From Alphaproteobacteria bacterium (GTDB lineage Bacteria; Pseudomonadota; Alphaproteobacteria; UBA8366), in assembly GCA_009377445.1 (NCBI GenBank), contig WHUA01000004.1:149273-213272 (forward strand): a DNA stretch of 64,000 bases, read 5' to 3'. Positions 54,703 to 62,745 of the stretch are shown here, one piece after another; the stretch's first letter is position 1; the number at the start of each line of letters is the position of its first letter. A program made the position numbers and the translations under genes. The notes below the pieces were generated by a model. It ran no database searches. It was not told the origin of the DNA and worked only from the letters and a program-made list of their open reading frames with translations.

Positions 54703-54830
54703 GTTGTCGCCTCAGCCGTCGTTTCGACTTTTCCATGCGCCATCGGTTGGTCGCCGGTCAATGTAGCGGGCCGGGGGAAAATTGGAAGGCAATCGTTGAC
54801 CCCGCGCCCACTGCCCGATAGAGCTAACGC

Positions 54831-56015
54831 ATGGGCATGAAAAGCATAACATGGTACATCGGGCGCCAGGTTTTCGCCGTCGTCCTGCTGGCCGCGTTCG
54901 TGCTGTGTTTCATGGTTTGGTTGTTCCGCTCGCTCGATGCCGTCGACATGATGATCAACCGCGGCCTGCCGGTTATGAGCTTCCTGCACTTCGCGTCCCT
55001 CCAGCTTCCGCGCTTCATCCTGTTCGTATCGCCGATGGCGATGTTCGGCGCTGCCGTCTTCACCTACAACAAGATGATCATGGACAGCGAACTGATCGTC
55101 TTGCGCGCAGCCGGATTGAGCCCGATCGCGCTGGCAAAGCCGGTGATCCTCGTCGGTGCCCTGATATCCGCGGTCTGCTTCTACATGAGCCTCTACCTCG
55201 TGCCGCTGACCTACCGCGAATACAAGGAGCTCGAATTCAAATACCGCCACGACCTGCCGAAGCTCGTGCTTCAGGAAGGCGTGTTCGCGACGCCGATGGA
55301 AGGGATCACGGTGTATTTCCGCGACGTCGGCAAGACGGGTGAGATGGAAGATGTCTTCATCCATGACAACCGCAATGTCCAGGAGCCGACGACCTACATA
55401 GCCGAGAGCGGCCAGCTTATCGAAACGGAGGACGGCCGCTGGATGGTGGAGATGACCAAGGGCGGCTGGCAGGTGTTCAGGCACGGCGTGAAAATAGACT
55501 GCAGCCCTGCTGCGCTGCTCCATGCGCCGGCGAAGAATTGCGATATTCCGCGCTTCGAAAGCTTCAGCATCGACCGGGCGAACAACATCAACATCAATCT
55601 GAAGGGTGACGACGAAAAGCGCATCGGCCGGAACTCCCGCGAATACTACATCGGCGAATTGCTCAATCCGGAGACCGGCGATGACGACAAATTGCGCGAC
55701 GTCCTGCGCGCGGAGCTGCACAGCCGGCTCAGCCAGCCGCTGCTGCCACTGTCCTGCGCCCTCGTCGGAATCGCCATCCTGCTCTCCGGATCGTTCAACC
55801 GGCGCGGCCAGCTCAAGCTCGTTCTCGCGGCGATCGTCGCCGCCGGCTACATCATCATCGCGAGCTATGCGTTCAGAAACTATGCGCCGAAGATGCCGAT
55901 CCTGAACATCGTCATGTATCTGAATGCATTGGTGCCGCTGGGCGTTGCCGTGCTGGTCCTGATTTTCCCGCGCCCCCTGGCAAGCGCGTCGGAGCGGCCC
56001 GCCCTTCCGGCTTAG
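54831..56015 (+). CDS. lptF: LPS export ABC transporter permease LptF
   Basis: A 394-residue permease with three N-terminal helices (FAVVLLAAFVLCFMVWLFRSL and others), a periplasmic beta-jellyroll of about 150 residues, and three C-terminal helices (PLLPLSCALVGIAILLSGSFNRRGQLK). It works with LptG and the LptB ATPase to pull LPS from the inner membrane. In most alphaproteobacteria lptG follows directly; here an opposite-strand operon of about 3.1 kb lies between them. The ATG may instead be at 54837. Confidence 0.93.
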   Translation: MGMKSITWYIGRQVFAVVLLAAFVLCFMVWLFRSLDAVDMMINRGLPVMSFLHFASLQLPRFILFVSPMAMFGAAVFTYNKMIMDSELIVLRAAGLSPIALAKPVILVGALISAVCFYMSLYLVPLTYREYKELEFKYRHDLPKLVLQEGVFATPMEGITVYFRDVGKTGEMEDVFIHDNRNVQEPTTYIAESGQLIETEDGRWMVEMTKGGWQVFRHGVKIDCSPAALLHAPAKNCDIPRFESFSIDRANNININLKGDDEKRIGRNSREYYIGELLNPETGDDDKLRDVLRAELHSRLSQPLLPLSCALVGIAILLSGSFNRRGQLKLVLAAIVAAGYIIIASYAFRNYAPKMPILNIVMYLNALVPLGVAVLVLIFPRPLASASERPALPA

Positions 56016-56031
56016 CCCCGGCCACGTCCAG

Positions 56032-56787
56032 TCATATGCTGAGGCGCTTGAAGATCCGTTCGGGGATCGACTTGATGATCGTCATGATCGCCCACCAGAA
56101 GCGCGGGAAGTACGCGACCTCCCGACCCTTTGCGCTCAGCTCGAGGCAGGCTTTGGCGCACGCCTCGGGCGGAGCGACGAGGAACAGCCCCGGCATTCCG
56201 TAGCTCATATCGGTATCGAGGAAGCCCGCCTTGACCGTGGTGACCGACACGTTGCTGCGCGCGAGCCGCGCCCGCAAGCCCTGCAGATAGAGGTTCAACG
56301 CGCCTTTGGCCGAGCCGTAGACATAGTTCTTCAGCCGTCCGCGGTCGCCCGCGACCGACGACAGGACCACCACCCTGCCGCCGCCCTGCGCCTCCAGATG
56401 GGGCACCAGCCGGCTGAGCACCGACACCGCGCCCACATAGTTGACGCCGATCGTCTGCAGTGCGAGCGCGAAATCCTGGTCGATAGCCTGCTGCTCGGGC
56501 ATGGCGCCGAACAAGAGAAAGACGTCCATCGGCCCGCCGCGGCGCATGCAGTCGTCGACGAATTTGGCGTGATCCTTCGTCGACTCGGCATCGAAGTACA
56601 CGACGTCGGCGCGGCAATTCGCCCGCAGCGCCACGTCGGCGGCGGTACGCTGCAGGTCGTCCGTATCGCGCCCGGCGAGAATCACGTCGCTGCCGCCCGC
56701 CGCCGCCTGGCGCGAGAACGCCCGCCCCACCGACGAGGAAGCGCCCAGCACGATCCAGGTCCGTCGCTGCCCGCTTGCGACGCTCAT
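56032..56787 (-). CDS. dprE2: Decaprenylphosphoryl-beta-D-ribose oxidase partner DprE2 (SDR family)
   Basis: A 251-residue short-chain dehydrogenase. The NAD(P)-binding motif is IVLGASSSVGRAFSRQ, the catalytic Ser is in VVVLSSVAGDRGR and the Tyr/Lys in VYGSAKGALNLYL. A C-terminal amphipathic part (FPRFWWAIMTIIKSIPERIFKRL) suggests membrane contact, as in DprE2. It reduces the keto-intermediate to decaprenyl-phosphoryl-arabinose. Its ATG overlaps the DprE1 stop as ATGA. It is the last gene of the arabinose-donor operon and converges with lptF. Confidence 0.88.
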   Translation of the reverse strand: MSVASGQRRTWIVLGASSSVGRAFSRQAAAGGSDVILAGRDTDDLQRTAADVALRANCRADVVYFDAESTKDHAKFVDDCMRRGGPMDVFLLFGAMPEQQAIDQDFALALQTIGVNYVGAVSVLSRLVPHLEAQGGGRVVVLSSVAGDRGRLKNYVYGSAKGALNLYLQGLRARLARSNVSVTTVKAGFLDTDMSYGMPGLFLVAPPEACAKACLELSAKGREVAYFPRFWWAIMTIIKSIPERIFKRLSI

Positions 56788-58124
56788 GGCTGGTCCCCCC
56801 GTATATGCAACCGCCGAGCCAGGTCGGATTCGAAGACGCCTTGCGGATCGACGCGGGAGAGGACATTCCTGAGCTCCGGCAGCGCCGGATACATCCGGGC
56901 GAATCCGTCGGGCGAAAGACAGGAATCCTTCGCGAGGTAGATGCGTCCGCCGTGCTCGAGCGTTATCGCCTCCAATGCCGCCATCAGCTCGCGAACGCCC
57001 GGCCGCGCGGGAAAATCCAGCGCCAGCGTGAAGCCCCGCATCGGGAACGAAAGATAGCCCTTTCCTGCGCCCCCCATGGTCTTGAGGACGGCAAGGAAGG
57101 AGCCGGCGCGGGATTCGCCGACCGCCTCCAGCAGCCGCCGTATTCCCGTCTCGGCCTGCGCGTCGGGGACGACGCATTGAAACTGGTGAAATCCGGCGCG
57201 CCCATACATGCGGTTCCAGTCCAGCACCCTGTCGAGGGGATGAAAGAACTGCCCGAGCGGTACGACGCGGTCGCGCCCCAACGCCGGAATGCGATGGAAG
57301 TAGCATGCGTTCATGGCGCCGATCGACCATCGGTTCAGGATGAAGCCCGGCATGTCGAGTGGAACCCGAACGCGCCGCCCGGCGCGGACCGGCACGGACT
57401 CCGCCGCTGGCTCGGCGATCTCGAGAATGCCGCGGCCGAACCGCTCGCCGCGCGCGAGAACGTCGATCCAGCCGACCGAATAAGTTGCACGCTCACGGTA
57501 TTGCGTGAGCAATCTGAGAAAATGGTCGAGATTGTCTGCGCGCATCTCGGTTACCCGAACGGCATTCGACGGCGCCGGCAGCAATCCGATGCATAAGGTG
57601 ATCAGGACTCCCGTGAGGCCCACCCCGCCGATCGTCGCGGCGAAAAGCGCGGGGTCGTCCTCGGGCCCGGCGCGGCGAAAATCGCCGTCCGCGGTGAGCA
57701 GCTCGAACCACCGCAGGTGATCGCCGATGCTGCCGTGGCGGTCGTGGTTCTTGCCGTGGACGTCGTTGGCGACGGCGCCGCCGATCGTCGCGAAACCCGT
57801 GCCCGGCACGGCCGGAAGCATGAATCCGCGCGGGATCAGGAAATCCTGCAGCTCCGTGACCGTGAGACCCGGCTCGCAGACGAGCTCCGCCCGTTCCGGG
57901 TCGAACGCGAGGATGCGATCGAGGCGCCGCGTCAGCAGCACATGCCCGTTGTCGTTGAGCGCGGCATCGCCATAGCTCCGCCCGCCGCCATGCGCGACGA
58001 GGCCGCCGGCGGGCCGCGCGCGCACCGCCGCAGCGGCAGCGGCAGGCTTCTCCGGCCGCAGCGCAAGGGATTTGGCGCGGGGAAACCGACCCCAGCCGGT
58101 GATTTCGAGTTCTTTGGCTTTCAT
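56784..58124 (-). CDS. dprE1: Decaprenylphosphoryl-beta-D-ribose 2'-oxidase DprE1 (FAD-dependent)
   Basis: A 446-residue VAO-type flavoprotein. The FAD-binding part has AHGGGRSYGDAALN and VPGTGFATIGGAVANDVHGKNHDRHGSIG, close to mycobacterial DprE1. The C-terminal part has GGRIYLAKDSCLSPDGFARMYP, where the Lys is the active-site lysine (K418 in M. tuberculosis), and SDLARRLHI. The Cys387 that benzothiazinones attack in mycobacteria is an Ala here (LALDFP for ICVDFP). It oxidises the 2'-OH of decaprenyl-phosphoryl-ribose. It is coupled to dprE2 by a four-base overlap and preceded at 62 bases by the transferase gene. Confidence 0.92.
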   Translation of the reverse strand: MKAKELEITGWGRFPRAKSLALRPEKPAAAAAAVRARPAGGLVAHGGGRSYGDAALNDNGHVLLTRRLDRILAFDPERAELVCEPGLTVTELQDFLIPRGFMLPAVPGTGFATIGGAVANDVHGKNHDRHGSIGDHLRWFELLTADGDFRRAGPEDDPALFAATIGGVGLTGVLITLCIGLLPAPSNAVRVTEMRADNLDHFLRLLTQYRERATYSVGWIDVLARGERFGRGILEIAEPAAESVPVRAGRRVRVPLDMPGFILNRWSIGAMNACYFHRIPALGRDRVVPLGQFFHPLDRVLDWNRMYGRAGFHQFQCVVPDAQAETGIRRLLEAVGESRAGSFLAVLKTMGGAGKGYLSFPMRGFTLALDFPARPGVRELMAALEAITLEHGGRIYLAKDSCLSPDGFARMYPALPELRNVLSRVDPQGVFESDLARRLHIRGDQP

Positions 58125-58186
58125 TCTGCGCGATCGATTCGTTGTCTCCGGACCGGCATGCTGTCGAGGCGGTTCAATGCAGCCGG

Positions 58187-59101
58187 TCAGGCATAGATCA
58201 GATAGGCATAGACCACGAGCCAACCGGCGACCGCGGCCATCAGGAACCAGTCCTTGAGCACGAGGTCCGTCGGCGAGCCCGAGCGCTCGAACACCAAGGT
58301 CAATTGCAGATAGCGGAATATCCCCGCGATGACGAAGGGCACGGTCATGAATAGCCGATCGCTGCCGAGCCGCGCCATCGCATCGTCCATCAGCGTGAAG
58401 ATCATGTAGGACACGAGCAGCGCGGCGAGCGTGACCCCGATGCACACGTCGAGAAAGAGGCGCGTGTAGCCGGACAGGCTGACCCGGTGCTCGGTGCCGA
58501 TGTCCAGCACGACGTCGTCCCGCCGCTTGGCGAGCGCAATGAACAGCGCAAGCAGCCCCGCGCAGATTTGAATCCAAGGCGTGGGCACGACCCCGATGAT
58601 CTCCGCGCCGCCATAAACGCGCAGCACGAACCCGAAGGAAATGACGAGCACGTCGATAATTGCGATATTTTTCAGTATGATGTTGTAGGCGATGTTGACG
58701 ATGAGATAGAGAAGGAGAGCGGGCAGCGCCGCCGGCGCCAGGGTCAACGCGATAGCGAACCCGGACGCGATCAGGACGCCGGCGAGAGCAACCGCAGCGG
58801 CGACGGAAATGCGCCCCGACGCCACGGGCCGCAAACGTTTCTTCGGATGAATTTTGTCCGAGTCGCGATCACGCACGTCGTTGAGGCAGTAGACCCCGCT
58901 CGAGACGCAGCAAAAGCAGACGAAAACCAGTAATACGGCCTGCATGGCGTCGACCGACATCGCGGTCGGCGTGAAGAACAATGGCGCGAAAACGAAAGCG
59001 TTCTTCACCCACTGCCGCGGGCGCATCAGCAACAATGCCGCCATCGCCAAGTCGGCGGCGCTTCCGGCAGGCGTTCTCTGCTGCGTCGTGCGAGCGGTCA
59101 T
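58187..59101 (-). CDS. Decaprenyl-phosphate phosphoribosyltransferase (UbiA superfamily, DPPR synthase)
   Basis: A 304-residue membrane protein with about eight helices and the UbiA-type Asp-rich motifs. The first is CLNDVRDRDSDKIHPKKRLRP, with NDxxDxxxD and the following HPKKR, as in Rv3806c of M. tuberculosis. The second loop has LAKRRDDVVLDIGTEHRVSLSGY. It also starts MRPRQWVKNAFVFAPL, shared with that subfamily. It joins phosphoribosyl pyrophosphate to decaprenyl phosphate, the first step toward the arabinose donor. A CtrA-type box lies 65 bases upstream of its start. Confidence 0.9.
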   Translation of the reverse strand: MTARTTQQRTPAGSAADLAMAALLLMRPRQWVKNAFVFAPLFFTPTAMSVDAMQAVLLVFVCFCCVSSGVYCLNDVRDRDSDKIHPKKRLRPVASGRISVAAAVALAGVLIASGFAIALTLAPAALPALLLYLIVNIAYNIILKNIAIIDVLVISFGFVLRVYGGAEIIGVVPTPWIQICAGLLALFIALAKRRDDVVLDIGTEHRVSLSGYTRLFLDVCIGVTLAALLVSYMIFTLMDDAMARLGSDRLFMTVPFVIAGIFRYLQLTLVFERSGSPTDLVLKDWFLMAAVAGWLVVYAYLIYA

Positions 59102-59468
59102 CGAGCGGTCCCATCCTTCGGCCGCGCCGGACGGCGGGCAGCCGGGGCGACAGTGTCACACCCCTGTTAAGGGCTTCTTAACGGTACATTGAGGGACCGA
59201 AAACGCAATCGCAGTCTGGCGATAAAATGGAAAGAATCTTTCACTCGCGAGACGATCCGTACTATTAGTCAACAATAACAAAAGAAAGATGAGGCATGGG
59301 CACCCGATTCGATTTGCGTCTGCATCCCACAGGCGACGAAAATCCTGCCGCTTTGCAAAACGGCGCAGCGGGAGGGCGGCGTCCCACGGATACCGTTGCG
59401 GCGGCGGACCGGCCACAGCGGCCCGCCTTCGCCCGATAAGGGGCAATTTCGCCGGATCGCAATCGCCC
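59102..59468. promoter_or_regulatory. Divergent intergenic region with a perfect CtrA-type box
   Basis: This 367-base stretch between the arabinose-donor operon and lptG carries TTAA-GGGCTTC-TTAAC at 59167-59182, an exact match to the alphaproteobacterial CtrA consensus TTAA-N7-TTAAC. With the preceding base it is also a palindrome, GTTAAG-5-CTTAAC. The region at about 59215-59295 is AT-richer than its surroundings and probably holds the promoters. I see no gene in it. Confidence 0.6.
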
Positions 59469-60566
59469 GTGAAAGTTTCACACACCTTATCGACCTATCT
59501 TGCCGTCCAGTTCCTATTCTGGCTGATCGGCGTGTTTCTGATCTTCATGGCGATCGCCATGCTGTTCGATGTGGTCGAGATGCTGCGGCGTACCGCCGAC
59601 AAGGACGACATCACATTGGGCCTCGTGCTCTACATGAGCTTGCTCAAGCTGCCCTTCCTCGCGCAGACGACCCTGCCCTTCATGACTCTCTTTGCCGCCA
59701 TGCTGACATTCTGGCGGCTGGCGCGCGCCAACGAAGCGGTCGTAGCGCGGGCCGCCGGCATTTCGGCCTGGCAGTTCATCCTGCCTGCGTTTCTGATCAC
59801 CGCTTTCCTCGGCATCGTCGCCGTCACGATCATCAATCCGATGTCGGCAGCCATGCTCGAGAAGTTCCAGAAGCTCGAGGCAGAGTACGTCAAGAACCGG
59901 ACGAGCATGATCGCGGTCTCGCAGAACGGGCTGTGGCTGCGCCAGCTCGACGGTGGAGGCGGGTATTCGGTCATTCATGCGCTGCGGGTATCGCCGCAGG
60001 ACCTGATCCTTCATCAGGTCATCATTTTCCGTTTCGACGAAGGCCATCATTTCCTGGAACGGATCGATGCCCCCAGCGCCATCCTGCAGACCGGCTCCTG
60101 GCTTATCCCCGAGGGCTGGCATTCAACGCCGAAACCCGAGACCGCGCCCGTCGTCAACCTGAAGATCCCGACGGACCTGACCAGGACCAACATCCTGGAG
60201 AGCTTCTCGTCGCCCGAGACGATGTCGTTCTGGCGGCTGCCCGAATTCATCGAGACGATCGAAGCGGCCGGATTCTCCGGTCATCGCCACCTCCTCCACT
60301 ATTACGCGCTGATCGCCTACCCGGTGCTGCTGTCCTCGATGATATTCATCGCAGCCTCCTTCACGCTCAGGATAAACCGGCGCACCGGCACGTCCGCGGC
60401 GCTTCTGGGCGGGCTGAGCTGCAGCTTCGTGCTCTATTTCGTAACCGACATCGTCCATGCGCTGGGGCTTTCCGCCAGTATTCCCATACTGCTCGCCGCA
60501 TGGACGCCTGCCGGCGTCTCCAGCCTTGTCGGCCTCGCCATGCTGTTTCACCTGGAGGACGGTTGA
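59469..60566 (+). CDS. lptG: LPS export ABC transporter permease LptG
   Basis: A 365-residue permease. It starts HTLSTYLAVQFLFWLIGVFLIFMAIAMLFDVVEMLRR, a signature of LptG, has a periplasmic jellyroll in the middle and three C-terminal helices (YYALIAYPVLLSSMIFIAASF and others). The start is GTG 59469, because an upstream open frame has no homology. Its TGA overlaps the lptD ATG by one base. It pairs with LptF across the intervening operon. Confidence 0.93.
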   Translation: MKVSHTLSTYLAVQFLFWLIGVFLIFMAIAMLFDVVEMLRRTADKDDITLGLVLYMSLLKLPFLAQTTLPFMTLFAAMLTFWRLARANEAVVARAAGISAWQFILPAFLITAFLGIVAVTIINPMSAAMLEKFQKLEAEYVKNRTSMIAVSQNGLWLRQLDGGGGYSVIHALRVSPQDLILHQVIIFRFDEGHHFLERIDAPSAILQTGSWLIPEGWHSTPKPETAPVVNLKIPTDLTRTNILESFSSPETMSFWRLPEFIETIEAAGFSGHRHLLHYYALIAYPVLLSSMIFIAASFTLRINRRTGTSAALLGGLSCSFVLYFVTDIVHALGLSASIPILLAAWTPAGVSSLVGLAMLFHLEDG

Positions 60567-62734
60567 TGCGTCCGTCCTTGCGCGCGGCAGCCGTCTTCCT
60601 CGTCGTCTGCCTGTGGGCGGCGGCAGCATCGGCGCAAAAAGTGGGCGGCACCGACCAGCCAATTCTCTTTACCGCCGACGAGGTCAGCCAGGACCGGGAC
60701 CTCGGGACGATCCTGGCGCGCGGCAATGTCGAGATCACGCAAGGCGACCGCATCCTCATGGCGGACACCGTCAGCTACAATCAACGCACGGAGACGGTCA
60801 GCGCGTCCGGCAACGTAAGGCTGCTGGAGCCGAGCGGCGACGTACTATTCGCCGAATTCGCCGAACTCACCGACGAGCTCAAGAACGGCGTGATCAAGCA
60901 GCTCCGCGTTCTGCTCGTCGACGATAGCCGCTTTGCCGCCAACGAAGCGCGACGCAACGACGGCAACCTGACCGTCATGAAGCGCGGCGTCTATTCTCCC
61001 TGCGCGATTTGCAAGGAGGATCCGGAACGCCCGCCCGTGTGGCAGTTGAAGGCGGAAACGATCGAGCACGACCAGGAAGCGAAGGAGATCCGCTACCGCA
61101 ATGCGTTCATGGAAATGTTCGGGCTTCCCGTCGCCTACGTGCCCTACTTTTCCCACCCCGATCCTTCCGTGAAGCGCAAGACCGGGCTGCTGGCGCCCGA
61201 CTTCGGCACCGGCGGAAATCTCGGCGGCCATATCCGCCTGCCCTATTACATCGTCCTCGGCAAGGACAAGGACGCGACGGTGTCCCCGATCTACACGGTC
61301 GACGAAGGCCTCGTCATGAGCGGCGAATACCGCCAGCGCTTCGACAAGGGCGAAATGATGCTGCGCGGCAGCATAACCGAAGCAGACAGGGACGTTACGG
61401 AAAACGGCGTGACGGAAACTCGCGAAGACCAGATCAGGGGGCATTTCCACGCAAAGGGAGACTACCATTTCGACGACACCTGGCGGGCAGGCGTGGACTC
61501 CCGGCGCGTGACCGATCGCACCTATCTGAAGAAATTCAACTTCTTCGAACAGGGCGAGGACGTTCTTAACACCAATCTCTTCGTCGAGGGTTTCCGGCCG
61601 GGGACCTACGGCGCCGCCAACATCTATTCGTTCCAGGATCTTCGCCCCGGCTCGCGGCCCGACCAGCCGTTGATCGCTCCGCTGCTGCAATACAGCCACA
61701 TGTCGAAAGCCGACAGCTTCGGCGGACGCATGCTGGTCGACTCCGATTTCCGCTATCTGATACGCGCGGATGGCCCGACCACACAGCGTGTCACCTTCAG
61801 GCCGGGTTACGAGGTTTCGAAATACTCGGACACCGGCCTGGTTTCGACCTTCAGAACATCGGTCCAGGCGGACGTCTACAATGTTGACCAGACCGCGAAC
61901 CCGGCGGTCAGCCAGGACGTCAACAGCACCGTCACGGGCCGCCTTCTGCCGCGCGCTACCGTCGATGTCCGCTATCCTTTGGTGCGCAGCTCGGGCGCCG
62001 TTCGCCAGCTCATCGAACCGATCGCCATGTTGACGGCGGCGCCCAACGGGCAGAACCCGAAGAACATTCCGGACGAGGACAGCGCCGTTTTCGAGGCCGA
62101 CGACACCAACCTTCTGAGCGAGGATCGGCTCCCCGGCGGCGACCGGGTGGAGAGCGGCCAGCGCGTCGCCTACGGCGTGCGGCTCGGCGCCTACGGGTCC
62201 GGCGACGGCCGCACGACGGCATTCATCGGCCAAAGCTACCGGCTGAGCGAAGACGACGACCTCAACCGAGAGAACGCGATCGAAGAGCATTTTTCGGACA
62301 TCGTAGGGCGTATCGAGGTGAGACCCAGCCGTTACGCCGACATCCGCTATCGCTTCGCCTTCGCTTCCGACAAGGTGTTCGAGCCGCGGCGCAACGACGT
62401 GACGTTCAATGTGGGGCCGGCCGCATACCGGCTGTCGGGCTCCTACAGCTTCGTCAGCGCGTCGACCCAATTCCCGGAACGCGAGGAGCTCGGCCTTGCC
62501 TTCACGACGCAAATAACCGATCACTGGTCGCTGCAATTGACGACGCAACACGATCTGGCGGCCGGAAGGGCACTCCGCTACAGCGGCCTCGTCCGGTATC
62601 AGGACGAGTGCATCATCGTTGACATCCTGGGAGCGCGGAGCTTTTTCCAGGATGAGGATGTCGAGCCTTCCAGTTCGGTGTTGTTTCGTATTAAATTCAA
62701 GAACCTAGGCGAAGTGCAGACAACAACCGGATAA
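60566..62734 (+). CDS. lptD: LPS-assembly protein LptD
   Basis: A 722-residue outer-membrane protein. A signal peptide (RAAAVFLVVCLWAAAASAQ) is followed by the OstA N-terminal jellyroll (DEVSQDRDLGTILARGNVEITQGDRIL), then a large beta-barrel rich in alternating aromatic strands. Cysteines in YSPCAICKEDPE and near the C-terminus (YQDECIIVD) could form the structural disulphides. With LptE it inserts LPS in the outer leaflet. It begins inside the lptG stop and is followed 11 bases later by surA, its own chaperone. Confidence 0.93.
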   Translation: MRPSLRAAAVFLVVCLWAAAASAQKVGGTDQPILFTADEVSQDRDLGTILARGNVEITQGDRILMADTVSYNQRTETVSASGNVRLLEPSGDVLFAEFAELTDELKNGVIKQLRVLLVDDSRFAANEARRNDGNLTVMKRGVYSPCAICKEDPERPPVWQLKAETIEHDQEAKEIRYRNAFMEMFGLPVAYVPYFSHPDPSVKRKTGLLAPDFGTGGNLGGHIRLPYYIVLGKDKDATVSPIYTVDEGLVMSGEYRQRFDKGEMMLRGSITEADRDVTENGVTETREDQIRGHFHAKGDYHFDDTWRAGVDSRRVTDRTYLKKFNFFEQGEDVLNTNLFVEGFRPGTYGAANIYSFQDLRPGSRPDQPLIAPLLQYSHMSKADSFGGRMLVDSDFRYLIRADGPTTQRVTFRPGYEVSKYSDTGLVSTFRTSVQADVYNVDQTANPAVSQDVNSTVTGRLLPRATVDVRYPLVRSSGAVRQLIEPIAMLTAAPNGQNPKNIPDEDSAVFEADDTNLLSEDRLPGGDRVESGQRVAYGVRLGAYGSGDGRTTAFIGQSYRLSEDDDLNRENAIEEHFSDIVGRIEVRPSRYADIRYRFAFASDKVFEPRRNDVTFNVGPAAYRLSGSYSFVSASTQFPEREELGLAFTTQITDHWSLQLTTQHDLAAGRALRYSGLVRYQDECIIVDILGARSFFQDEDVEPSSSVLFRIKFKNLGEVQTTTG

Positions 62735-62745
62735 TCTGCACCGGC

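Noticed and set aside
59396..62734. A 1,112-codon frame ending in LptD
   Set aside because: The first 390 codons are the shadow of lptG in another frame. The signal peptide of LptD at 60566 marks the true start.
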